Assembly: GCA_009785715.1 (NCBI GenBank)
Contig: WQVT01000089.1
Span: 1-8,001 of the forward strand
Direction of reading: 5' to 3'
DNA from: Acidimicrobiaceae bacterium
Lineage (GTDB): Bacteria > Actinomycetota > Acidimicrobiia > Acidimicrobiales > Palsa-688
Length of the DNA: 8,001 nt
Position numbers and translations under genes: made by a program. This document shows, one piece after another, positions 1 through 6,010 of the stretch (position 1 is the first letter of the stretch; every line of letters begins with the position of its first letter). A model generated the notes under the pieces. That model made no database searches. It saw only the letters and a program-made list of their open reading frames with translations, and was not told the DNA's origin.

Positions 1-1
1 G

Positions 2-157
2 CTGGTCTACGGCCAGCTCGGCCACGTCCCGTCCGAGGGCGAGGCGGTCGATGCCCACGGCCACCGACTGGTGGCCGAACGCGTCCAGGGCCGGCGGATC
101 GGGCGGGTCCGCATCCTCCCGTCGGTGGCTCTCCAGATTCCCCGGGGCGAGCAGTGA
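2..157 (+). CDS. C-terminal end of a CorC/HlyC-type (CBS-domain hemolysin family) protein, partial
   Basis: Only the last 51 codons are in the window; the gene begins upstream. The visible residues include GQLGHVPSEGEAV, then LVAERVQGRRIGRVRI, and the protein ends PRGEQ. This is the layout of the CorC_HlyC (transporter-associated) domain that closes membrane proteins of the CNNM/CorC/TlyC family: a G-x-IP-x-xGE turn, then a beta strand with a V-x-GRRI-x-RVRI ending. Full-length members carry an N-terminal DUF21 membrane domain and two CBS domains, often linked to magnesium or cobalt efflux; none of that can be seen here. A gene of this family directly before era is a common actinobacterial arrangement, which supports the call. 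The stop TGA (155-157) overlaps the era GTG start, so the two are probably co-transcribed and translationally coupled. Confidence 0.72.
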   Translation: MVYGQLGHVPSEGEAVDAHGHRLVAERVQGRRIGRVRILPSVALQIPRGEQ

Positions 158-1014
158 CCGACTTCGGCGACGGCGATCGGCGGACGGGCTTCGCGACCCT
201 GGTCGGACGCCCCAACGTCGGCAAGTCGACCCTCCTGAACCAGCTGCTCGGCCAGAAGGTGTCCATCACCTCCCCGGTGGCCCAGACCACCCGGAACCAG
301 GTGCGCGGCGTGCTCACCCGGGCCGACGCGCAGGTGGTCTTCGTGGACACCCCGGGGATCCACAAGCCCCGCACGCTCCTCGGGGAGCGACTCAACGACA
401 CCGCCTCGGAGGCGCTCGAGGGCGTCGACGTCACCGTGCTCGTCCTCGACGCGACGGCGCCGGTCGGCCGGGGCGACCGCTTCGTCGCCGGGCTCGTCCC
501 CTCCGCCTCCGTCTGCGTCGTCAACAAGATCGACGTGGCGTCCCGCGCCCAGGTGCTCGAGCAGCTCACCGCGGCCTCGGACCTCGGGCTGTCGGAGTAC
601 TTCCCCGTCTCGGCACGGACCGGGGAGGGGGTCCCCGCGTTGTTGGAGGAGATCGTCGGTCGTTTGCCGCTCGGGCCCCTGCTCTACCCCGACGACATGG
701 TGACCGACGTGCCGGAGGCGTTCTGGGTGGCGGAGCTCGTGCGGGAGCAACTGTTGGCGGTGACCCGTGACGAGGTCCCCCATTCGATCGCCTGCCGGGT
801 GACGGAGTGGGAATGGCCCCGGATCCGTTGCGAGATCCTGGTCGAGCGCGACTCGCAGAAGGGCATCGTGATCGGGCGGGGCGGGGCGGTGCTGAAGGAG
901 GTGGGAACCCGGGTCCGGGAGCAGCTGCCCGAGGGGGCGTACATCGAGCTGTTCGTCAAGGTAGACCGCAACTGGCAGGCGCGGCCGAAGGCGCTGGAGC
1001 GGCTCGGCTACTGA
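154..1014 (+). CDS. era: GTPase Era, 16S rRNA-binding ribosome biogenesis factor
   Basis: Era is an essential-type GTPase that binds the 3' end of 16S rRNA and helps 30S subunit maturation. The 286-residue product is close to the usual length of about 300. All G motifs are visible: G1 GRPNVGKST (18-26), the TT of G2 near 45-46, G3 DTPG (65-68) followed by IHKP, G4 NKID (124-127) and G5 SAR (153-155). The KH RNA-binding domain follows, with ERDSQKGIVIGRGG at about 231-244 holding the GxxG-type loop, and the typical C-terminal ending NWQARPKALERLGY. The start is GTG at 154, overlapping the previous stop as GTGA; the few residues before the first beta strand fit the family and no better start exists. 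There is no clear Shine-Dalgarno, so translation probably relies on coupling. The 3' end overlaps the convergent helicase gene by 7 bp. Confidence 0.97.
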   Translation: MTDFGDGDRRTGFATLVGRPNVGKSTLLNQLLGQKVSITSPVAQTTRNQVRGVLTRADAQVVFVDTPGIHKPRTLLGERLNDTASEALEGVDVTVLVLDATAPVGRGDRFVAGLVPSASVCVVNKIDVASRAQVLEQLTAASDLGLSEYFPVSARTGEGVPALLEEIVGRLPLGPLLYPDDMVTDVPEAFWVAELVREQLLAVTRDEVPHSIACRVTEWEWPRIRCEILVERDSQKGIVIGRGGAVLKEVGTRVREQLPEGAYIELFVKVDRNWQARPKALERLGY

Positions 1015-3011
1015 GCGTTTGCGAGGAACTCGACGACGTCGGCCCGGTGGCGGGTCCGGCGCATCGGGGGGAGGGCCCGGACCAGGTCCCACCGGTAGCT
1101 GGCCGTGCCCAGCCGTTTGTCGAGCACCGCCACGACACCCCGATCCGACGACGAGCGGATGAGCCGCCCGACCCCCTGGGCGAGCAGCGTCGCCGCCCGG
1201 GGGACGTCGATCGAGCTGAACGCCGCCCGCCCGAGCCGGTCGCGGCGGGCCTGGAGGAGGGGATCGTCGGGGCGGGGGAAGGGGAGGCGGTCGATGGTGA
1301 CGAGCGAGAGCGCCGATCCCGGGACGTCCACGCCCTGCCAGAACCCCATCGTGGCGAACAGGCAGGACTCCTCCTCGGCGCTGAAGCGGGCCACCAGGGC
1401 CGGCTTGGGGAGGTCGGACTGCGTGAGGATCGGCCAGGCCACCCGCTGGCGCACCGCCGCCGCGGCCGCCGTCATCGCCCGCCAGGACGTGAACAGCGCC
1501 ATCGTCCGCCCACCCGCGGCGTCGATCAGGGCGACGAGCTCGTCGACCATGGCCGGCTCGTATTCGGGCCGGCGGGGATCCGGGAGGTGGAGCGGGCAAT
1601 AGAGGAGGGCCTGGCGCGCGTAGTCGAACGGGCTGCCCACGTCGAGCTCGTCGAAGGAGCCCGCCGGCAGGCCGATCCTCTGCCCCAGCCCGGGCGGAAT
1701 CGTGGCGCTCGTCATCACCGCGGTCGGGGCGTTCTCGCCCTGCCAGAGCAGCCGGTCCAGGCTGGCGCCGACGTCGATCGGGGCGACCCGGAGCACCGGG
1801 GCGTGCTCGGGCCCCTCGACCCACGCCACCTGTTCTTCACCGAGCGCCAGCACGGCGTCGATGTCGGTGCTGAGGTTCCCGGCCGCCTGCTGGGCGCGGG
1901 CGCGCCGGGCGGCCCGACCGCTGTCCTGGTCGTCGCCCGTCCCGACCCCGTCCAGTGCCGCCCCGCTCTGTCCCGAGCGCAGTGCGGCCTGCAGGCGGGC
2001 CAGGCGCTCGCGGGTCAGCGTCAGCGCCTCGCGGACGGTCGGGTCGAGCGGGAGCGTCAGCCTTTGGCCGCGGTGGGGGGCCAGCGTCGAATTCAGCAGG
2101 CCCGCCGCGCCGTCGACAGCTTCGACCGACGCGGACTCCACAATGAGCGGGCGGGCGAGGCGCGCCAGCGCCCCGAGGCGGCCGCCGGTGAGCTCGAAGC
2201 CGAGGCTGGCGGATGCGATGTCCTCGAGCTCGTGCGCCTCGTCAACCACGAGCAGGTCGTGGTCGGGCAGGATCCCGCCACCCGCCGCCAGGTGTGTGGC
2301 GTAGAGGTGGGTGTTGACGACGACCACGTCGGCGTGGACGGCCCGCTCCCGGGCGGCTTCGGCGAAGCAGCGCTTCCCCGACGGGCACCGTGCGGCCCCG
2401 GGGCAGTCCCTCGGCGCCACGCTGACCTGGCTCCAGGCGGCCGCGCTCGGCTCCCACGTGAGGTCGGCCCGGTCGCCGGTCTCCGCCTGCCGCCCCCAAT
2501 CCAGCAGCCTCCGGATCTCCCGCGCAAAGGGCCCCGGGTTCCGGGTGGACGGTTCCTCGAACATCCCGCCGTCGGCGGACAGGGGGTCGCCGGCGCCCTC
2601 GAGCTCCTCGGCCCGTTGCCGGCACAGGTAGTTCGAACGGCCCTTCAGGACCGCGAACTCGAACGGGTCTTTCGCGCCCAGCTGCTCGGCGAGGAACGGG
2701 AGGTCCCGCGTCGCCAGCTGATCCTGCAGGGCCTTGGTCGCCGTGGCCACGACCACCCGGGTACCGAGCACCAGGGCAGGCACCAGGTAGCCGAGGCTCT
2801 TGCCCGTCCCGGTGCCGGCCTGGACGATGAGATGGCGCTGCTCCTTGACGGCCCGCGCGACCGCCGCAGCCATCTGGCGCTGGGACGGCCGGTCCTCGCT
2901 GCCCGGGAGGCTCGTGGTGACCCGTTCGAGCGCCGCCTCCACCTCTGCGTTGCCCGCCCGCACGTGCGTGCCCGCCGGGACATCGGCCGCGTGCGGGGTC
3001 TCCGGGGTCAC
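1008..3011 (-). CDS. dinG: DinG/XPD-family ATP-dependent DNA helicase with iron-sulfur cluster
   Basis: This is a superfamily 2 helicase of 667 residues, of the 5'-3' DinG/XPD type that unwinds DNA and removes D-loops or R-loops. Visible motifs: a Q-motif-like RPSQRQM (41-47), Walker A AGTGTGKS (65-72), Walker B DEAH (257-260), and motif VI QGVGRLIR (612-619) before the C-terminal strand. Four cysteines, C130, C203, C209 and C215, have the spacing expected of the 4Fe-4S cluster inserted in helicase domain 1. The QGVDVPG stretch before LSLVTIDRLPF is typical of actinobacterial DinG-like proteins. The start is GTG (3009-3011). No good Shine-Dalgarno precedes it, but a TACGCT hexamer lies 8 nt upstream, suggesting a leaderless message. 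The stop lies inside the last codons of era. I see no LexA-type box upstream, so SOS control is not supported. The gene symbol follows family usage rather than proven orthology. Confidence 0.93.
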   Translation of the reverse strand: MTPETPHAADVPAGTHVRAGNAEVEAALERVTTSLPGSEDRPSQRQMAAAVARAVKEQRHLIVQAGTGTGKSLGYLVPALVLGTRVVVATATKALQDQLATRDLPFLAEQLGAKDPFEFAVLKGRSNYLCRQRAEELEGAGDPLSADGGMFEEPSTRNPGPFAREIRRLLDWGRQAETGDRADLTWEPSAAAWSQVSVAPRDCPGAARCPSGKRCFAEAARERAVHADVVVVNTHLYATHLAAGGGILPDHDLLVVDEAHELEDIASASLGFELTGGRLGALARLARPLIVESASVEAVDGAAGLLNSTLAPHRGQRLTLPLDPTVREALTLTRERLARLQAALRSGQSGAALDGVGTGDDQDSGRAARRARAQQAAGNLSTDIDAVLALGEEQVAWVEGPEHAPVLRVAPIDVGASLDRLLWQGENAPTAVMTSATIPPGLGQRIGLPAGSFDELDVGSPFDYARQALLYCPLHLPDPRRPEYEPAMVDELVALIDAAGGRTMALFTSWRAMTAAAAAVRQRVAWPILTQSDLPKPALVARFSAEEESCLFATMGFWQGVDVPGSALSLVTIDRLPFPRPDDPLLQARRDRLGRAAFSSIDVPRAATLLAQGVGRLIRSSSDRGVVAVLDKRLGTASYRWDLVRALPPMRRTRHRADVVEFLANAQ

Positions 3012-3019
3012 GGCTGCTC

Positions 3020-3025
3020 AGCGTA
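3020..3025 (-). promoter_or_regulatory. Putative -10 element of dinG (TACGCT)
   Basis: On the minus strand TACGCT matches the actinobacterial TANNNT -10 pattern. It ends 8 nt before the GTG at 3011, so a transcript would begin at or next to the start codon. No TTGACA-like -35 is visible at 16-18 bp upstream. The call rests on position and on the same arrangement at three other genes here. Confidence 0.4.
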
Positions 3026-3059
3026 CCGACGCCCCCTCGCCCGACCCGGGACCGACCTT

Positions 3060-3081
3060 TTTCTGCTCCGTTTCTGCTCCG
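3060..3081 (+). repeat. Perfect tandem repeat of 11 bp (TTTCTGCTCCG x2) in the divergent promoter gap
   Basis: TTTCTGCTCCG occurs at 3060-3070 and again at 3071-3081 with no spacer and no mismatch. The 11-bp period is about one helical turn, so both copies would face the same side of the DNA. The second copy covers the position where a -35 element for the oxidoreductase gene would lie. It may be an operator or a chance slippage duplication; the sequence cannot decide. Confidence 0.6.
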
Positions 3082-3094
3082 GCGCCGCAGCCGA

Positions 3095-3100
3095 TAGAAA
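3095..3100 (+). promoter_or_regulatory. Weak -10-like hexamer before the oxidoreductase gene (TAGAAA)
   Basis: TAGAAA ends 6 nt before the ATG at 3107. It lacks the final T of TANNNT, so it is only a near match. It is flanked by a 5-bp inverted repeat, GCAGC (3087-3091) and GCTGC (3101-3105). GAAAG (3098-3102) could instead act as a poor Shine-Dalgarno 4 nt from the ATG. Confidence 0.25.
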
Positions 3101-3106
3101 GCTGCC

Positions 3107-4036
3107 ATGGATCTGCGCATTTTCACCGAACCGCAGCAGGGTGCGTCCTACGACGATCTCCTCGCTGTCGCCCGGGTAGCGGAGGAGGAGGGATTCAGCG
3201 CGTTCTTCCGCTCCGACCACTACCTGGCGATGGGCGACTCCGACGGCCTCCCCGGGCCGACTGACGCCTGGATCACCCTCGCCGGCCTGGCCCGGGACAC
3301 CAGCCGCATCCGGCTCGGGACACTCGTCACCTCCGCCACCTTCCGCCTGCCGGGCCCCCTCGCCGTGGCGGTCGCCGAGGTCGACGCCATGAGCGGCGGG
3401 CGGGTGGAGCTGGGGCTCGGCGCCGGCTGGTACCTGGCCGAGCACGAGGCCTATGGCATCCCGTTCCCCTCCACAGCCCAACGGTTCGAGGTGCTCGAGG
3501 AGCAACTGAGCATCATCACCGGTCTCTGGGCGACCCCTCGGGGGGAGAAGTACCGCTTCTCCGGCAAGCACTATCAGATCTCGGACAGCCCGGCGCTGAT
3601 CAGCCCCGTGCAGTCCCCCTTCCCGATCATCGTCGGGGGCCACGGGCGCCGGAAAACGCCGGCCCTCGTGGCACGCTTCGCCTCGGAGTTCAACGTCGCC
3701 TTCTCGCCGCCGGCGGATTTTGCCGACCTGAGCGGCGTGGTGACCGAGGCCTGCCGGGCCGCCGGCCGTGACCCGTCCAGCGTGCGGCGGACGGCGGCGG
3801 TCGTCGTCTGCTGCGGGGGCGACGACGCCGAGGTCGCCCGGCGGGCGCGGAGCATCGGCCGGGAGGTGGACGAGTTGAAGGCCAACGGTGCGTGCGGCAC
3901 CCCGGACGAAGTGGCGGCCAAGCTCCGGGAGTACGCCGCGGCCGGCGCCGACGGCGTCTACCTCCAGGTCCTCGACCTGGCGGACCTCGACCACCTCCGG
4001 CTGCTCGGACGCGAGGTGATCCCGAAGGTGGCCTGA
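3107..4036 (+). CDS. Luciferase-like F420-dependent oxidoreductase, Rv1855c-type
   Basis: The 309-residue protein is a TIM-barrel luciferase-like monooxygenase family member of the kind that uses coenzyme F420 in actinobacteria; the substrate cannot be told. Visible features are the N-terminal strand MDLRIFTEPQ, FFRSDHY (33-39) with a conserved-type Asp-His, RLGTLVTSATFRLPG, then SGGRVELGLGAGWY with G103 to Y109, the AYGIPFPS segment with RFEVLEEQL after it, and the IIVGGHG phosphate-loop-like segment (174-180). The whole pattern resembles the group named after Mycobacterium tuberculosis Rv1855c, from memory. The ATG at 3107 gives the standard family N-terminus. The gene is divergent from dinG across 95 bp and is followed by two hairpins, so it is probably its own transcription unit. 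F420 rather than FMN as cofactor is inferred from the family. Confidence 0.9.
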   Translation: MDLRIFTEPQQGASYDDLLAVARVAEEEGFSAFFRSDHYLAMGDSDGLPGPTDAWITLAGLARDTSRIRLGTLVTSATFRLPGPLAVAVAEVDAMSGGRVELGLGAGWYLAEHEAYGIPFPSTAQRFEVLEEQLSIITGLWATPRGEKYRFSGKHYQISDSPALISPVQSPFPIIVGGHGRRKTPALVARFASEFNVAFSPPADFADLSGVVTEACRAAGRDPSSVRRTAAVVVCCGGDDAEVARRARSIGREVDELKANGACGTPDEVAAKLREYAAAGADGVYLQVLDLADLDHLRLLGREVIPKVA

Positions 4037-4065
4037 CCGGCCGGCGCCGCTGGAGGCTGGCCGCA

Positions 4066-4103
4066 GGCCGGCCGGCGGGCTGGCAGCCGCCAGCCGGCCG
4101 GCC
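4066..4103 (+). terminator. GC-rich hairpin 29 bp after the oxidoreductase stop, probable terminator
   Basis: GGCTGGC (4078-4084) pairs perfectly with GCCAGCC (4089-4095) around an AGCC loop. Below it, GGCCGGCC (4066-4073) pairs with GGCCGGCC (4096-4103), leaving a 4-nt bulge GGCG on the left side. That makes 15 base pairs, nearly all G-C. No T-run follows. Hairpins without a U tail are common as candidate terminators in high-GC actinobacteria. A competing fold uses 4056-4063 with 4066-4073. Confidence 0.5.
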
Positions 4104-4142
4104 CGTGGCCCGGATACGCCCTCGTTGTGTGCCGTTTCGGCC

Positions 4143-4187
4143 GTTGTGTCTCAGAACGCGCGGTATACGCGCGTTCTGAGACACAAC
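4143..4187. repeat. Perfect palindrome with 20-bp arms and 5-nt loop between the oxidoreductase gene and uppS
   Basis: The arm at 4143-4162, GTTGTGTCTCAGAACGCGCG, is matched without error by its reverse complement at 4168-4187, with loop GTATA (4163-4167). The arms are less GC-rich than the surroundings. No T-run follows on either side. It could be a strong terminator insulating uppS from upstream transcription, a bidirectional element, or a dispersed intergenic repeat. The 20-bp arms are long for a simple repressor operator. Confidence 0.85.
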
Positions 4188-4258
4188 TCGGTGCTCGCCG
4201 CGCCGCCCGCGCCCGGACTCTCCACGGGTGGCTACCGGACGCGGTCGGAGGCAGGCGA

Positions 4259-4264
4259 TACGGT
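4259..4264 (+). promoter_or_regulatory. Putative -10 element of uppS (TACGGT)
   Basis: TACGGT fits TANNNT and ends 7 nt before the ATG at 4272, placing the transcript start at the start codon. A GGAGG at 4247-4251 lies upstream of this element and would not be in such a transcript; it would instead serve an alternative GTG start at 4263 at 11 nt spacing. No convincing -35 is seen. Confidence 0.42.
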
Positions 4265-4271
4265 GCTCGCA

Positions 4272-5018
4272 ATGGACCTCTCCGGCCTGGATCCGAACCG
4301 CATGCCCCGCCACGTGGCGTGCGTGATGGACGGCAACGGTCGGTGGGCCACGCAACAGGGTCTGCCGCGCACCGAGGGCCACCGTGCCGGCGAGGTGGCG
4401 CTGTTCGACGCCGCCCAGGGCGCGCTCGAGCTGGGCCTGCCCTGGTTCACCGTGTACGCGTTCTCGACCGAGAACTGGCGGCGCCCGGGCGACGAGGTCC
4501 GCTTCCTCCTGAACGTCATCGCCGATCAGCTCCTCACGCGGCGGCGAGACGAGTTGCACCGTCTCGGAGTCCGCATCCGCTTCATCGGCCGGCGGGATTG
4601 GCGGGTGCCGCGCTGGGTCGCCCGGCGGATGGACGAGGCGACCCGCCTGACGGAGGGCAACAAGAACATGACCCTCACCGTCGCCTTCAACTACGGCGGG
4701 CGCGCCGAGATCGTCGACGCCGTCCGGTCCATCGTCGAGGCCGGGGTGCCCGCGGCGCGGATCAACGAGAAGACCGTCTCCGCCCACCTCTACGACCCGA
4801 GCATCCCGGATCCCGACCTGGTCATCAGGACCTCGGGGGAGTACCGCATCTCCAACTTCCTGATCTGGGAGCTGGCCTACAGCGAGCTGGTCTTCACGGA
4901 CGTCCTGTGGCCCGACTTCCGCCGCGAGCATCTTCGCGACGCGATCGCGGAGTTCCAGGCCCGCAACCGACGCTTCGGGACCACCGGCGGGGCCGACCTC
5001 GACGGCCTCCCCGGCTGA
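4272..5018 (+). CDS. uppS: Isoprenyl transferase (undecaprenyl-type diphosphate synthase, cis-prenyltransferase)
   Basis: The enzyme condenses isopentenyl diphosphate units in cis to make the polyprenyl diphosphate carrier for peptidoglycan and other envelope glycans. The 248-residue product has the full set of family motifs: HVACVMDGNGRWA with catalytic-type D20, R-x-EGH (33-37), YAFSTENW (FSTENW at 64-69), FNYGGRAEIVDA, and DLVIRTSGEYRISNFLIWELAYSELVF, whose R186, R192 and S194 match diphosphate-binding positions. Chain length of the product cannot be read from the sequence. I chose ATG 4272 because a TANNNT hexamer ends 7 nt before it; GTG 4263 (three residues longer) has a GGAGG 11 nt upstream and remains possible. 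The open frame reaches back to 4125, but that extension runs through the palindrome and encodes nothing recognisable. recO follows after 19 bp, so the two form an operon. Confidence 0.95.
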   Translation: MDLSGLDPNRMPRHVACVMDGNGRWATQQGLPRTEGHRAGEVALFDAAQGALELGLPWFTVYAFSTENWRRPGDEVRFLLNVIADQLLTRRRDELHRLGVRIRFIGRRDWRVPRWVARRMDEATRLTEGNKNMTLTVAFNYGGRAEIVDAVRSIVEAGVPAARINEKTVSAHLYDPSIPDPDLVIRTSGEYRISNFLIWELAYSELVFTDVLWPDFRREHLRDAIAEFQARNRRFGTTGGADLDGLPG

Positions 5019-5025
5019 GGGGAAC

Positions 5026-5031
5026 GAGGAG
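5026..5031 (+). promoter_or_regulatory. Shine-Dalgarno of recO (GAGGAG)
   Basis: GAGGAG lies 6 nt before the GTG at 5038, in the 19-bp gap after uppS. It fixes the recO start and is the clearest ribosome binding site in the window, consistent with recO being an internal operon gene rather than the first gene of a transcript. Confidence 0.7.
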
Positions 5032-5037
5032 TCCAGG

Positions 5038-5814
5038 GTGGGTCTCTACCGCGACGACGCCGTGGTGCTGCGCACCCACAAGCTCGGCGAGGCCGATCGG
5101 ATCATCGTGCTTCTCACCGAGGGTCACGGCAAGGTCCGCGCGGTGGCCAAAGGCGTGCGCAAGACCAAGAGCCGCTTCGGCGGCCGCCTGGAACCGGGCA
5201 GCAACATCCGCCTGCTGCTCTACGAGGGCCGTGAACATCCGCTCAGCGGTGACGGCGGTGGTGGTCGCCTCGACACCATCACCCAGGCCGAGACCATCGA
5301 GTCCTATCGCACCATCCACGACGATCTGGGCCGGCTGGCGGACGCCATGGCGCTGCTCGAGGCGGTCGATCAGGTGGCGCAGGAGCGCGAGTCCGACGCC
5401 CGGCTCTACCGCATGCTGCAGGGCGCCCTGCGGACCCTGGCGGAGCGCCGCGCCCCGCTGCTCGTGGCCGGCTTCTACTGGAAGCTGCTGGCGCTCGAGG
5501 GCATGGCGCCGCAACTGGACGCTTGCATCCGTTGCCAGACCCCCATCGAGGAGACGCAACCGGTGGGACTCGACCTCGCCGAAGGAGGCGTGGTGTGCCG
5601 GGCGTGCCGCCTGGCGGCAGGTGGCGGCGGTCGGCTGCTGCCCGCCGGCCCGGACGCCGTCGATCTGATCCGCCGCATCCTCGGGGGAGACCTGGTCGGG
5701 GCGCTCGCCGAGCCTCCCGGGCCGGCGACGTCTCAGGTCGCCGACCTGGCGACCGTGGCGCTCGAGGCTCACCTCGAGCGCCGCCTCCGCTCGGTCCGCA
5801 TGCTGCCCCACTGA
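5038..5814 (+). CDS. recO: DNA repair protein RecO
   Basis: RecO acts in the RecFOR pathway, helping load RecA on single-stranded DNA coated with SSB and annealing strands. The product is 258 residues, normal for the family. The N-terminal OB-fold begins YRDDAVVLRTHKLGEADRII and continues through VRAVAKGVRKTKSRFGGRLEPG, the classic RecO opening. The middle is helical, with RTLAERRAPLLVAGFYWKLLALEGMAPQLDACIRC. A zinc-finger pattern is complete: C163-x2-C166 and C187-x2-C190. The C-terminal region has the expected LIRRIL helix and ends with RSVRMLPH. A short glycine-rich loop (GDGGGG, near 70-75) in the OB-fold is unremarkable. GTG 5038 is set by the GAGGAG site before it. It is the second gene after uppS; a structured 209-bp gap follows. 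Confidence 0.95.
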   Translation: MGLYRDDAVVLRTHKLGEADRIIVLLTEGHGKVRAVAKGVRKTKSRFGGRLEPGSNIRLLLYEGREHPLSGDGGGGRLDTITQAETIESYRTIHDDLGRLADAMALLEAVDQVAQERESDARLYRMLQGALRTLAERRAPLLVAGFYWKLLALEGMAPQLDACIRCQTPIEETQPVGLDLAEGGVVCRACRLAAGGGGRLLPAGPDAVDLIRRILGGDLVGALAEPPGPATSQVADLATVALEAHLERRLRSVRMLPH

Positions 5815-5857
5815 GCCCCGGCGCGCTCCGGCCTCGACGCCCCGGCCGGGCCGTCCC

Positions 5858-5907
5858 GTTCAAGGCGCGAAGCGAGCTCAGGTGCGGGGGTGGATCGCGC
5901 CCTGAAC
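5858..5907. repeat. Imperfect inverted repeat (13-bp arms, one mismatch) between recO and glyS
   Basis: GTTCAAGGCGCGA (5858-5870) pairs with TCGCGCCCTGAAC (5895-5907) at 12 of 13 positions; the exception is an A-C opposition. The loop is 24 nt and holds GGGGGTGGA at its 3' side. A smaller near-palindrome, CCCGGCCGGG (5841-5850), lies just upstream. Either could end the uppS-recO transcript, although no T-run follows, or be part of a leader for glyS. Confidence 0.5.
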
Positions 5908-5929
5908 TGCCGCCGCCCCCAACAGCGAG

Positions 5930-5967
5930 CCCCGCCCGCCCCGCCAGCCCCCGCCCAGCCCACCCCC
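5930..5967 (-). other. Seven G-runs on the minus strand: potential G-quadruplex upstream of glyS
   Basis: The plus strand has C-runs of 4, 3, 4, 5, 3, 3 and 5 bases at 5930-5933, 5935-5937, 5939-5942, 5948-5952, 5954-5956, 5959-5961 and 5963-5967, with loops of 1, 1, 5, 1, 2 and 1 nt. An eighth run lies at 5916-5920. The minus strand therefore carries far more than the four G-runs needed for a quadruplex, and the plus strand has i-motif potential. Whether it folds in the cell is unknown. Confidence 0.55.
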
Positions 5968-5984
5968 GGCCACCAGGCATAACC

Positions 5985-5989
5985 GGAGG
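5985..5989 (+). promoter_or_regulatory. Shine-Dalgarno-like GGAGG for an alternative glyS start at 5994
   Basis: GGAGG is 4 nt before the in-frame ATG at 5994, a rather short spacing. That start would add 10 residues to GlyS. The site could be hidden in a hairpin in which CCCC (5963-5966) pairs with GGGG (5988-5991) and GG (5968-5969) with CC (5983-5984). It competes with the leaderless model for ATG 6024. Confidence 0.3.
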
Positions 5990-6010
5990 GGAGATGTCGC
6001 ACCACCCAAC

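Noticed and set aside
7..1824. Minus-strand 605-residue open frame across era and the 3' half of dinG
   Set aside because: Low-complexity Arg/Gly/Pro/Ala translation with no family pattern, lying antisense to era and in another frame of dinG. It is a typical high-GC shadow frame.
3012..3106. LexA/SOS box expected for a gene called dinG
   Set aside because: No GAAC-N4-GTTC or related sequence is present between dinG and the oxidoreductase gene.
807..3179. Plus-strand 790-residue open frame antisense to dinG
   Set aside because: No recognisable domain, Arg/Gly-rich composition, and it opposes a complete DinG with all helicase motifs and iron-sulfur cysteines.
4143..4187. Terminal inverted repeat of a mobile element
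   Set aside because: The two arms are only 5 bp apart, no transposase frame exists, and no target duplication is seen.
4125..4271. 49-residue N-terminal extension of UppS
   Set aside because: It is read through the palindrome, shows no conserved sequence, and other UppS proteins start just before the MDGNGRWA motif.
5523..5993. Long in-frame extension of GlyS back into recO
   Set aside because: It overlaps recO in another frame and the C-rich gap, and gives Arg/Pro-rich sequence absent from GlyRS proteins.
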